Below, one piece after another: positions 1 through 6,992 of a DNA stretch of 9,772 nt. Source of the DNA: PGYR01 sp040264895 (GTDB lineage: Bacteria > Bacteroidota > Ignavibacteria > Kapaibacteriales > UBA2268); NCBI GenBank assembly GCA_040264895.1, contig JBDQHL010000056.1:1-9772 (forward strand), read 5' to 3'. Numbering within the stretch: position 1 is the first letter of the stretch; each line of letters opens with the position of its first letter. Position numbers and translations under genes: made by a program. Under the pieces are notes generated by a model. That model was not told where the DNA came from. It saw only the letters and a list, made by a program, of their open reading frames with translations, and made no database searches.

Positions 1-12
1 AATATAATCATT

Positions 13-678
13 ATGGACTTAATACAGTTTTGGACTATACTTTCTGCAAATGGAATAGTATTAGATGAAAAACAAAGAGAAAGAATAGAGAGATACACAA
101 AAGAATTATTGCATTGGAATGCTAAAATAAACTTGATTTCTAGAAAAGATGAAGATATGATTTTAGAATCGCATATTCTTCATTCATTATCTGTCTTGAA
201 ATATGTTGATTTAGATAAGAAATATGAGTGCATGGATATAGGCACTGGAGGGGGACTTCCAGGTATACCAATTGCTATTGCATCTCCTAAAATTAGTATG
301 TTGTTAGTTGATTCAATTAAGAAAAAAGTAAAAACAACAAAAATGTTAGCTCAACATACTGGCTTAAAAACTATAAAAACAAGGTCTGATAGGGTGGAAG
401 TTTTAGCTTCTGAAAAAGAACATCAAAAGAAATATGATTTCATTTTTGCACGAGGTGTTGCTAGACTAAATAAAATTCAAGGCTGGGTATCCCCATTAAT
501 AAAACCAACTGGAAAAATAGTTTTATTAAAAGGAGGGGATTTGGAAGATGAGATTAAAGAAGCTACTAGTAATAATAAAGCATTAAGAGTAGAAGAACAT
601 GAATTAGAGCTAATAGCTTACCCTGATTTTGCAAAAGATGATAAGAAAATTCTAATATGTAGTTTTGACAACAAATAA
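13..678 (+). CDS. rsmG: 16S rRNA (guanine-527 N7) methyltransferase RsmG (GidB)
   Basis: Cytosolic SAM-dependent enzyme that methylates N7 of G527 in the 530 loop of 16S rRNA; in many bacteria its loss gives low-level streptomycin resistance. The 221-residue length is normal for the family. The N-terminal helical part carries the family signature LLHWNAKINLISR (32-44) followed by ESHILHSL (52-59). The SAM-binding loop is DIGTGGGLPG (75-84), the acidic residue ending strand 2 is D100 (LLVDS), FARGVARL (145-152) matches the conserved Arg-containing strand, and LLKGG (171-175) is the usual late motif. The ATG at 13 gives the normal N-terminus. Only 12 bases precede it, with no Shine-Dalgarno motif, and no in-frame stop is visible upstream, so the promoter lies outside the window. 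It is the first visible gene of a plus-strand run: the next gene starts 23 bases after its stop. Function is assigned by family recognition with high confidence. Confidence 0.95.
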   Translation: MDLIQFWTILSANGIVLDEKQRERIERYTKELLHWNAKINLISRKDEDMILESHILHSLSVLKYVDLDKKYECMDIGTGGGLPGIPIAIASPKISMLLVDSIKKKVKTTKMLAQHTGLKTIKTRSDRVEVLASEKEHQKKYDFIFARGVARLNKIQGWVSPLIKPTGKIVLLKGGDLEDEIKEATSNNKALRVEEHELELIAYPDFAKDDKKILICSFDNK

Positions 679-701
679 AGCTTCCCACCGTATTGACATA
701 T

Positions 702-1355
702 ATGAGAAAGCTAATTGTAATTTTAATACTGAGTCTAATTCCATTTGCACTATTACCTGCAGATGCAGTAAAAATAGGTAGAGTCAAATACTCTGGTGGT
801 GGAGACTGGTATAATGATCCTTCAGCTGAAGTTAATCTACTCAGTTATTTGAAAAACAATACCACTACACAAACAAAACCTGTTTATGAATATGTTGATT
901 TAAAGTCAGATGATTTATTTGATTATCCTATCTTGTTCTTGACTGGTCATGGGAATGTCAACTTTTCGAATAAAGAGGCTGAGAATCTTCGAATATACTT
1001 AGAGAATGGTGGATTCCTCTACATAGATGATGATTATGGTTTGGATTCTTATATTAGGAATGAAATGAAAAAGGTTTTTACAGACAAGGAGTTTATGGAA
1101 ATTCCGTTTACTCACTCCATCTATAATATTCAATATGATTTTTCTAATGGACCACCCAAGGTTCATGAGCACGACGATAAACCTCCTAAATCTTACGGTA
1201 TTTTTATTAATAACAGAATGTCTGTCTTTTTTACTTTGGAATCAAACCCAAGTGACGGTTGGGCAGATCCCAATGTTCACAATGATAGTGAAGAGGTAAG
1301 ACAGAAATCCTTGAAATTTGGTGCAAATATTATAATCTGGGCATTACTTAACTGA
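702..1355 (+). CDS. Exported DUF4159 domain protein (function unknown)
   Basis: Stand-alone DUF4159 protein of 217 residues. An N-terminal signal peptide is clear: MRK, a hydrophobic core (4-19), then an AxA site (ADA, 20-22), leaving about 195 mature residues. Nearly the whole mature protein is the domain. Recognisable family blocks are GGGDWYNDP (32-40), LTGHGN (80-85), GGFLYIDDDYG (103-113), KVHEHDD (153-159) and DGWADPNVH (185-193). The family is generally described as having a class I glutamine-amidotransferase-like fold, but this protein contains no cysteine at all, so a Cys-dependent amidotransferase reaction is excluded; a binding or structural role is more likely. I chose the ATG at 702 over an in-frame TTG at 693 because it starts directly with the signal peptide. 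Its TGA shares one base with the ATG of the next gene (TGATG), implying translational coupling to the DUF4175 protein. In other genomes the domain also occurs fused to BatA-like N-terminal regions near MoxR/DUF58 genes; neither is present here. Family call is confident; role unknown. Confidence 0.9.
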   Translation: MRKLIVILILSLIPFALLPADAVKIGRVKYSGGGDWYNDPSAEVNLLSYLKNNTTTQTKPVYEYVDLKSDDLFDYPILFLTGHGNVNFSNKEAENLRIYLENGGFLYIDDDYGLDSYIRNEMKKVFTDKEFMEIPFTHSIYNIQYDFSNGPPKVHEHDDKPPKSYGIFINNRMSVFFTLESNPSDGWADPNVHNDSEEVRQKSLKFGANIIIWALLN

Positions 1356-4300
1356 TGGAAAATACTGAACTAAAATATAACAACCTTGTCAAAAGATTAG
1401 AAAAAGTAATAAGCAAACAGAAAATGTATGATTCTGTTCATTATATTGTTTCTCTAATTACAATTTTTACCGTTACCTTTTCAGTTGTGTCATTAATTGA
1501 ATATTTTATAAATGGTAACGAATCAACAAGACAGACTCTATTCTATATACCGTTTGCTACTACTTTAATAGCTGGTATATTTCTCTTTATAATACAAGGA
1601 AAAGAAAGCAAAAAATCTGAAAATAGAATTATTGATACATCGAAAATAGTGGGGGATTACTTCCCACAAATTAAAGATAAATTAACCAATGCTATTCAAA
1701 TATTTGTCCAGCTAAACAAAAGTAAAGGGATGTCTTCTGATTTAGCGCAACATCAGTTAAGCGTAATATCTGACAAGACTAGTGAATTTAACTTTGAAGA
1801 AGTAATAGACACTAAGAAGTATAATAAATATATATTAGTATTGTTTTTAATTTCGCTTGTTGCAGTATCAACATTTATAATCAGTAATTTTGCATTGAAC
1901 AGTGCGTTTGATAGAGTTCTAAACTACAATCAGTCATACATTCCTTCACCCAATTTCGAAATATCAATTGTAGATGATGAATACAATGTAATGCGTGGTG
2001 AGGATTTTACTATAGAAATTGCTTCTGAAGGTGCTGCACCTAGCAGTATTTCTTTACTTATCAAAGAAGCAAACCAAGAGGAATATGAAAAAATAGAAAT
2101 TAAGAAAGAGATCAACGGAAAATATAAGTATAAAATTAATTCCATTAAAAACTCGCTTAGTTTCTATGGTTCCACTGATTGGTATAACTCTGAAGTTCAA
2201 ACAAAAGTTGCTTCTGTAACTGTAACTGAAAGACCTACACTAAAGAAGCTAACAGGGTTGTTAAACTTTCCAAATTACACTGGTGAAAAATCTCGAACAT
2301 TTGATATAAATACTGCTGATTTGGTTGCACTTAACGGTAGTGTGGCAACTTTCAATATCAATGCTAACAAGAGTCTTAAAACTGCCGAATTGATATTTGT
2401 TACCCAACTTCAAGACAGTATCCAAGCAACTAAGTTAAATTATGATACTCTTACATTTAATACAAAAAGCAACATTGCTGAAGGTAAAATGAGATTAAAT
2501 AAGTCTGGATATTATTATTTCAGATTGACTGATAGCAATGACGTAGAGAATATCAACCCAATAAAATATAGTGTTATTACAACATTAGATAATTATCCAA
2601 AAATTGAATTACTATACCCAACAGATAATGTGAAGCTCACTGAAAATGCATTAGTGCAGATTGATGCAGGTATTTCTGATGATTATGGATTTACAAAGCT
2701 AAATCTCAACTACAAGTTATTAAAATCAAGATATACTGCGCCAGATTTGGAATATACCACTCAGGAAATTACTATAAAAAAGAGTAAAAAAGAGCAGATA
2801 GCTACTTACATTTTTGATATGAATGAAATAGGCATCACTCCTGAAGATGAGTATGAGTTTTATCTAGAAGTATTTGATAACGATATTGTTAATGGACCTA
2901 AATCAGCTAAAACAAGAACAATTAGCTTAAAGCTACCTTTCCTTGATGAAGTAATAGAGTCATCTGAAAAAGCACAAGAAGAGATTGAAAAAGATCTAGC
3001 TGAAGTGATTAAAGAGACCACTGAACTTCAAAAAGAGATTGAAGAGTTCAAGCAAGACCTCAGAAAAGATGCTAAGAAGCAAGAGATGAATTATGAGCAG
3101 AAGAAGCAAGCTCAGGACATAGCTAAGAAACAAAAAGATATCTCTGAGAATATAGATAAGCTTCAAAAGAAGATAAATAAGACTGCCCAAGAAATGAACG
3201 AGAATAAAATTTTGTCTCCTGAGACTCTTGATAAGTTTATGAAACTGCAAGACCTACTGAAACAAGTTGATATACCTCAGTTAAAAGAGCAACAAGAGAA
3301 AATGAACAAGGAGTTAGAAAAAATGACTCCAGATGAAATGCAAAAAGCTCTTGAGAATATTAAATTTGACGAAGAGCAGTTCAAGAAAAGTATAGAACGC
3401 ACAATGAAAATATTGGAGCGAATGAAAGCAGAACAGAAGACTGATGCTATTAAGAAAATGGGTGAGAAATTAGAAAAAGATCTCCAAAACTTAGAGAAAG
3501 AAACAAGTGAATCTAAAAATAAAGAGACAAATGAACAATTAGAGAAAAAGCAGAATAAACTTCTTGATGATTTTAAAAAGTTAGATGAGCAAATGAGTGA
3601 TTTGGAAAAAATGCTTTCTAAGCAAGATGATATGCCAAAAGATAAACTCAATGAGGCGAAAGATGCTCTGAACAAAGAGAATACTCAGCAAGAAATGCAA
3701 CAGTCTCAGCAGAACTTGTCTGAAAATAAGAATAGCGAAGCTCAGCAAAATCAACAGAATGCTAAGCAGAGTATGAGTAAGTTCAACCAGAAAATGTCTG
3801 AACTGAAGCAGGAAATGGAGAACAAAGTATCCAGAGAAACCCTGAATGCTATGAAAAAATCTGTACAAGATATGCTCAATCTGTCTAAAAAGCAGGAACA
3901 ACTAAAAAATCAGACTAATGCTTCTAATTATAATTCGAACCAATTACCTGAGATAAATAACGAACAAGGAAACCTAAAAGAATCCCTCGAAAGAGTTGCA
4001 AAAAACTTAACTGAGCTTTCTGAAAAATCATTTGCAGTTACTCCACAAATGGGCCAGCAGATTGGTAAAGCAATGGCTCAGATGCAAAATGCAATGAACC
4101 AGTTAGCAGAGAGGAATACACGTCAAGCTGGTATATCACAACAACAATCAATGGCTAAAATGAATAATGCTATTGGTCAGATGCAAGAGTCGATAGGCCA
4201 GATGCAAGGTCAAGGAAAGGGTAAAGGGAAAGGAAAGGGTAAAGGTTCAGGTGGTTCATCACCGGGTATGAGCAATAGTCCTGGTGGATCTGGGTTTATG

Positions 4301-4873
4301 CAACAGCTACAACAAGCTGCTGCTCAGCAACAGATGATAAATAATTCCTTGAAAAAAATGATGCAAAAAGGCAAAAACGGAAAAGAGGGCTCGGAAGGTC
4401 AAGGCGAGGGCGGTAAGTCACAAATGCAAAAGCAAGCTGAATACGGCCGATTGAAAGGAGAACAGGGCAATGCCAAAAAGACTTTGGAAGATTTGGCTGA
4501 GGAGCAGAAAGAATATGCCAAACAAAGTGGTAAGAAAACACCTGACCTAAATGAGATAGCAAAAGAAATGCAAGAAATCATGTCTGCTATGGAATCTGGT
4601 AAAATTACTCCGGAGACTTTAGAAAGACAAGAGAAAATTCTATCCCGATTGCTCGATGCTACAAGAGCAACCAACGAACGCGACTACGAGAAAAAGCGAG
4701 AAGCAAAATCTGGTACACAATACTCACTCGATAGCCCAGAAGCTTTGGAGTTTGAAGAATATCTAAAAACATTGTCCGAAGAGGAATTACGCAAGTCTCT
4801 GAAACTTGATTACTCTAAAGACATCAAAGAGTTAATAAAAAGCTATTTTGATAAGTTGAATAAGAGTGAATAA
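1355..4873 (+). CDS. Large membrane-anchored coiled-coil protein, DUF4175-type (function unknown)
   Basis: A 1172-residue protein resembling the DUF4175 family. Layout: basic N-terminus (1-26); hydrophobic segments at about 28-49 and 62-80; a basic loop; a third segment at about 158-180. The positive-inside rule then places the remaining ~990 residues in the periplasm. Residues 195-525 are beta-rich, probably Ig- or cadherin-like, with a DDYGFTKLNLNY block (442-453). Residues 530-890 are Lys/Glu/Gln-rich heptad-like coiled coil. Residues 895-1005 are Met/Gln-rich and include a (GK)5G linker (954-964). The C-terminal region looks conserved: KITPETLERQEKILSRLLDA (1083-1102), then RDYEKKREAK (1109-1118), and a closing YSKDIKELIKSYFDKL (1153-1168). 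It has no cysteine and a single tryptophan (W276). Translation starts within the stop codon of the DUF4159 gene, so the two are probably made together. No catalytic motif is visible; a scaffold or mechanical envelope role is inference. Boundary and topology are well supported; the DUF4175 label is from recalled family architecture. Confidence 0.82.
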   Translation: MENTELKYNNLVKRLEKVISKQKMYDSVHYIVSLITIFTVTFSVVSLIEYFINGNESTRQTLFYIPFATTLIAGIFLFIIQGKESKKSENRIIDTSKIVGDYFPQIKDKLTNAIQIFVQLNKSKGMSSDLAQHQLSVISDKTSEFNFEEVIDTKKYNKYILVLFLISLVAVSTFIISNFALNSAFDRVLNYNQSYIPSPNFEISIVDDEYNVMRGEDFTIEIASEGAAPSSISLLIKEANQEEYEKIEIKKEINGKYKYKINSIKNSLSFYGSTDWYNSEVQTKVASVTVTERPTLKKLTGLLNFPNYTGEKSRTFDINTADLVALNGSVATFNINANKSLKTAELIFVTQLQDSIQATKLNYDTLTFNTKSNIAEGKMRLNKSGYYYFRLTDSNDVENINPIKYSVITTLDNYPKIELLYPTDNVKLTENALVQIDAGISDDYGFTKLNLNYKLLKSRYTAPDLEYTTQEITIKKSKKEQIATYIFDMNEIGITPEDEYEFYLEVFDNDIVNGPKSAKTRTISLKLPFLDEVIESSEKAQEEIEKDLAEVIKETTELQKEIEEFKQDLRKDAKKQEMNYEQKKQAQDIAKKQKDISENIDKLQKKINKTAQEMNENKILSPETLDKFMKLQDLLKQVDIPQLKEQQEKMNKELEKMTPDEMQKALENIKFDEEQFKKSIERTMKILERMKAEQKTDAIKKMGEKLEKDLQNLEKETSESKNKETNEQLEKKQNKLLDDFKKLDEQMSDLEKMLSKQDDMPKDKLNEAKDALNKENTQQEMQQSQQNLSENKNSEAQQNQQNAKQSMSKFNQKMSELKQEMENKVSRETLNAMKKSVQDMLNLSKKQEQLKNQTNASNYNSNQLPEINNEQGNLKESLERVAKNLTELSEKSFAVTPQMGQQIGKAMAQMQNAMNQLAERNTRQAGISQQQSMAKMNNAIGQMQESIGQMQGQGKGKGKGKGKGSGGSSPGMSNSPGGSGFMQQLQQAAAQQQMINNSLKKMMQKGKNGKEGSEGQGEGGKSQMQKQAEYGRLKGEQGNAKKTLEDLAEEQKEYAKQSGKKTPDLNEIAKEMQEIMSAMESGKITPETLERQEKILSRLLDATRATNERDYEKKREAKSGTQYSLDSPEALEFEEYLKTLSEEELRKSLKLDYSKDIKELIKSYFDKLNKSE
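4214..4246 (+). repeat. Short G-rich hexamer-like repeat encoding (Gly-Lys)5-Gly
   Basis: Five near-identical GGN-AAR hexamers plus a final GGT within the DUF4175 gene encode alternating glycine and lysine (residues 954-964). The third-position bases differ between units, so it is an imperfect repeat and less prone to slippage than a perfect one. At protein level it is a flexible, strongly basic linker flanked by Gln/Met-rich sequence and by a Gly/Ser-rich stretch. It is the most G-rich run in an otherwise AT-rich gene. Confidence 0.7.
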
Positions 4874-4953
4874 GTGAAAAATGTATAAATCAGAAGTAGT
4901 AATCACGAAATGAGAAAACAAAAATATGTAATCGTTAGATTTACTAATTTAAA

Positions 4954-5529
4954 TCAATAAACCCCATTCTCTAATATATACTCTTTAACTTCCTTATTTA
5001 GATATTCACTATGTTTATCCAAGTTTTCTCTTATTTCAGAAGCTGATATTTCAACGAAAGGCATTTCCATATAGATAGCTTTTTTGTATACCTCAAAGTT
5101 ATAAGTCGGAATCTTATACCCTTTTCTTAGAGCTACGTATATATCGACAATATCAAGTATTTCTTGCCAATCTTTCCATTTATGGAAGTTCTCGGCTTGG
5201 TCACCACCGATGACTAAGCATAGCTGCTCGTTAGGGTACAGTTTATTGAAATGATTTACAGTATCTATTGTATATGATACTTCCTCATTATCAACTTCAT
5301 AAGTATTAATTTCAAAGTTGCTATTTTCTTGTGTTGCTAACTTCAACATATTAGTTCTGTGCTTAGCACTTGCAGTGAATTCATCAACTTTAAAAGGGGA
5401 GACGTAGCAAGGAACAAACACTACTTTTTCAGCATCGTATGTTTCTAGGAAGTGTGTTGCTAACTTTAAGTGAGCTTTGTGAACTGGGTTAAAGCTACCA
5501 CCCAGAATACCAATTTTATCTTTTTTCAT
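4954..5529 (-). CDS. nadD: Nicotinate-nucleotide adenylyltransferase NadD
   Basis: Cytosolic enzyme that transfers AMP from ATP to nicotinic acid mononucleotide, giving deamido-NAD, the penultimate step of NAD biosynthesis. The 191-residue length is typical. The nucleotidyltransferase signature is GGSFNPVHKAH (10-20); the usual HxGH appears here as HKAH (17-20), with both histidines kept. Other family blocks are SYTIDTV (85-91), VIGGDQAENFHKW (106-118) and the ATP-binding ISASEIR (161-167, a variant of ISSTxIR), with the expected C-terminus VKEYILENGVY (181-191). The ATG at 5529 leaves four residues before the first strand (IGILGGS), the normal spacing. No Shine-Dalgarno motif is present; instead the T-tract of an intrinsic terminator ends three bases before the start, so expression must begin within or read through that hairpin. 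It converges on the DUF4175 gene with 80 bases between them. High confidence. Confidence 0.95.
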   Translation of the reverse strand: MKKDKIGILGGSFNPVHKAHLKLATHFLETYDAEKVVFVPCYVSPFKVDEFTASAKHRTNMLKLATQENSNFEINTYEVDNEEVSYTIDTVNHFNKLYPNEQLCLVIGGDQAENFHKWKDWQEILDIVDIYVALRKGYKIPTYNFEVYKKAIYMEMPFVEISASEIRENLDKHSEYLNKEVKEYILENGVY

Positions 5530-5532
5530 ATT

Positions 5533-5568
5533 AAAAAAATAGAGTTAGCAATACATTACTAACTCTAT
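5533..5568 (-). terminator. Intrinsic terminator after nuoF, directly ahead of nadD
   Basis: On the minus strand a perfect 10-bp inverted repeat (ATAGAGTTAG / CTAACTCTAT, plus-strand arms 5539-5548 and 5559-5568) with a 10-base loop is followed by a run of seven T (5539 down to 5533; the first T is also the last stem base). The nuoF stop codon lies 29 bases upstream. The stem is AT-leaning (4 GC pairs) but uninterrupted. There is no T-run on the other side, so it works only for leftward transcription. Three bases separate the T-run from the nadD ATG, so it may act as an attenuator for nadD rather than as a simple operon end. Confidence 0.8.
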
Positions 5569-5597
5569 CAATATCATTTCTTTCAAATATTATAATC

Positions 5598-6923
5598 TTA
5601 ACTTTCGTAAATAAGTGTGTCAGCCGTTGCTCTCTTAGCGTGTGCAATATTAGGAGCTTGAAATACTCTAGTTGCTTTTACTTTTGCTTCAAATTCACTT
5701 CTGAATTTATTCACAAATCCACGAACAGCCCAAGCAGCAGCGTCACCTAAGGCACAGATTGTGTTTCCTTCTATATTATTACATACTGAAATCAATAGAT
5801 CTAAGTCTTTGGAAGTAGCATCTCCAGCAACTAATCTTTTCAGAGTTTTTTCCATCCAACCACAACCTTCACGACAAGGTGTACATTGCCCGCAAGACTC
5901 GTGGTGATAGAAGTGTGCAATTCTTAAAGTAACAGCAACTAAATCTGTATCCTCATCCATTACCATCACGCCAGCAGTACCAATGTGAGTTCCAATCTTT
6001 TTCAGAGATTCTTCGTCCATATTAGTGTCTAGCTCATCGGCATTCATAACGGGCATAGATGAACCACCAGGAATAACAGCTTTTATTTTCTTGTCATTAA
6101 TAACTCCACCACAAACATCATATATCAAACTTCTAAGCGGAATACCAGTTTCTAATTCATAAACACCAGGTTTATTTACATGACCACTAACTCCGTAAAG
6201 CAATGTACCAGCATGTCCTTCTGCACCCAAATTAGCATAGTTTTCTGCACCAATTTCAAATATTTTAGGTACTGTAGCTATTGTTTCTACATTGTTTACA
6301 GTAGTGGGCATACCCCATAACCCAACTTGAGCTGGGAATGGTGGTTTGTAACGTGGGTAACCACGATTACCTTCAAGTGAATTCATAAGTGAAGTCTCTT
6401 CACCACAGATGTAAGCACCTGCTCCACTGTGAACATAAACATCCATTTGAAAGTCAGTTCCAAATTTTTCTTTCATTTTTTCACCGAAATAACCTGCCTC
6501 GTAAGCTTGATCAACTGCATTTTGCATCAATCTTTGCCATAGGTAATATTCACCACGTATATAAATATATGCAGCTTTCAGATTCATTGCCTTACCTGCT
6601 ATCAGAATACCTTCTAAAAGCAAGTGCGGGTTATATTCAAATATTCTTCTATCCTTGAACGAGCCTGGTTCAGCCTCATCACCATTTACTGCAAGATAAT
6701 TGGGTTTGTCAACACCATCAGGCATAAATGACCATTTCAACCCAGTAGGGAAGCAAGCACCACCTCGACCACGGAGATTTGATTTCTTTACTATATCAAC
6801 AATCTCATTCTTATCCATTTTGAGAGCTTTTCTGGCTTGCTCGTATCCGCCATTTTTCTCAAAAACATCAATTTCATGAAGATTTTCAATTCCAGGTAAT
6901 AATAGTTTCGGGTTTTTTTCCAT
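5598..6923 (-). CDS. nuoF: NADH-quinone oxidoreductase subunit F (NADH/FMN/4Fe-4S subunit)
   Basis: Peripheral-arm subunit of respiratory complex I: it binds NADH, takes the hydride onto FMN and passes electrons through cluster N3 toward NuoE/NuoG and the quinone. At 441 residues it has ordinary NuoF length, lacking the extra ferredoxin-like domains of HoxF or HydB hydrogenase subunits. Visible motifs: the nucleotide/FMN loop RGRGGACFPTGLKW (51-64), AVNGDEAEPGSFKDR (78-92), the second Gly-rich loop SGAGAYICGEETSLMNSLEG (166-185), and a 4Fe-4S site CGQCTPC (C344, C347, C350) with the fourth ligand C390 in NTICALGD. The first loop has Cys57 where Gly is usual (GRGGAGFPTG). No nuoE or nuoG is adjacent, which is unusual because E-F-G are commonly clustered. 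It follows valS by 65 bases and ends in a terminator, so it may be cotranscribed with valS or driven from the short gap. A NAD-dependent dehydrogenase subunit of another complex is possible but less likely. Confidence 0.93.
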   Translation of the reverse strand: MEKNPKLLLPGIENLHEIDVFEKNGGYEQARKALKMDKNEIVDIVKKSNLRGRGGACFPTGLKWSFMPDGVDKPNYLAVNGDEAEPGSFKDRRIFEYNPHLLLEGILIAGKAMNLKAAYIYIRGEYYLWQRLMQNAVDQAYEAGYFGEKMKEKFGTDFQMDVYVHSGAGAYICGEETSLMNSLEGNRGYPRYKPPFPAQVGLWGMPTTVNNVETIATVPKIFEIGAENYANLGAEGHAGTLLYGVSGHVNKPGVYELETGIPLRSLIYDVCGGVINDKKIKAVIPGGSSMPVMNADELDTNMDEESLKKIGTHIGTAGVMVMDEDTDLVAVTLRIAHFYHHESCGQCTPCREGCGWMEKTLKRLVAGDATSKDLDLLISVCNNIEGNTICALGDAAAWAVRGFVNKFRSEFEAKVKATRVFQAPNIAHAKRATADTLIYES

Positions 6924-6966
6924 CGGTTTTATCGATTTATGTTATAATTCAGTTTCAATATAATAC

Positions 6967-6992
6967 ATTATAGTATAAAGTCTAAATACTAT
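6967..6992 (-). promoter_or_regulatory. Possible nuoF promoter/operator: TATAAT box beside a 7-bp inverted repeat
   Basis: In the 65-base valS-nuoF gap the minus strand has TATAAT (6972 down to 6967), and a perfect inverted repeat (ATAGTAT / ATACTAT, plus-strand arms 6970-6976 and 6986-6992, 9-base centre) sits immediately upstream and overlaps the valS stop codon. A start near 6960 would give a leader of about 36 bases. No good -35 hexamer is present, and no T-run follows the repeat, so it is not a terminator. In such AT-rich DNA both elements could be chance. Confidence 0.25.

Noticed and set aside
693..701. TTG at 693 as start of the DUF4159 gene, adding Met-Thr-Tyr.
   Set aside because: The ATG at 702 gives a textbook signal peptide beginning MRK; the three extra residues add nothing and TTG is the rarer start.
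693..721. TTGACA, 17 bases, TGTAAT: an 11-of-12 match to a sigma-70 promoter.
   Set aside because: It overlaps the DUF4159 start and signal-peptide codons, so a transcript would miss that gene's start, and the probable host group does not use this consensus for its main sigma factor. It could only serve the DUF4175 gene; kept as coincidence unless a start near 728 is mapped.
2996..4674. Several minus-strand open frames of 84-132 codons inside the DUF4175 gene, rich in Ser, Phe and Leu.
   Set aside because: They are antisense shadows of a Lys/Glu/Gln-rich coding strand, overlap one another in different frames, and show no recognisable domain or start context.
4874..4960. The convergent gap: a possible 16-codon frame from the ATG at 4910, and a weak GATTT/AAATC hairpin (4938-4955) as a terminator.
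   Set aside because: The frame is tiny, without a ribosome site, and runs into the nadD end. The hairpin has a 5-bp, almost all-AT stem with no T-run on either side, so no terminator for the plus-strand genes can be supported.
6389..6658. Plus-strand open frame opposite nuoF, with similar ones opposite valS (7239-7502, 8387-8644, 9198-9410).
   Set aside because: Each lies opposite an intact, strongly conserved gene and has no recognisable protein features.
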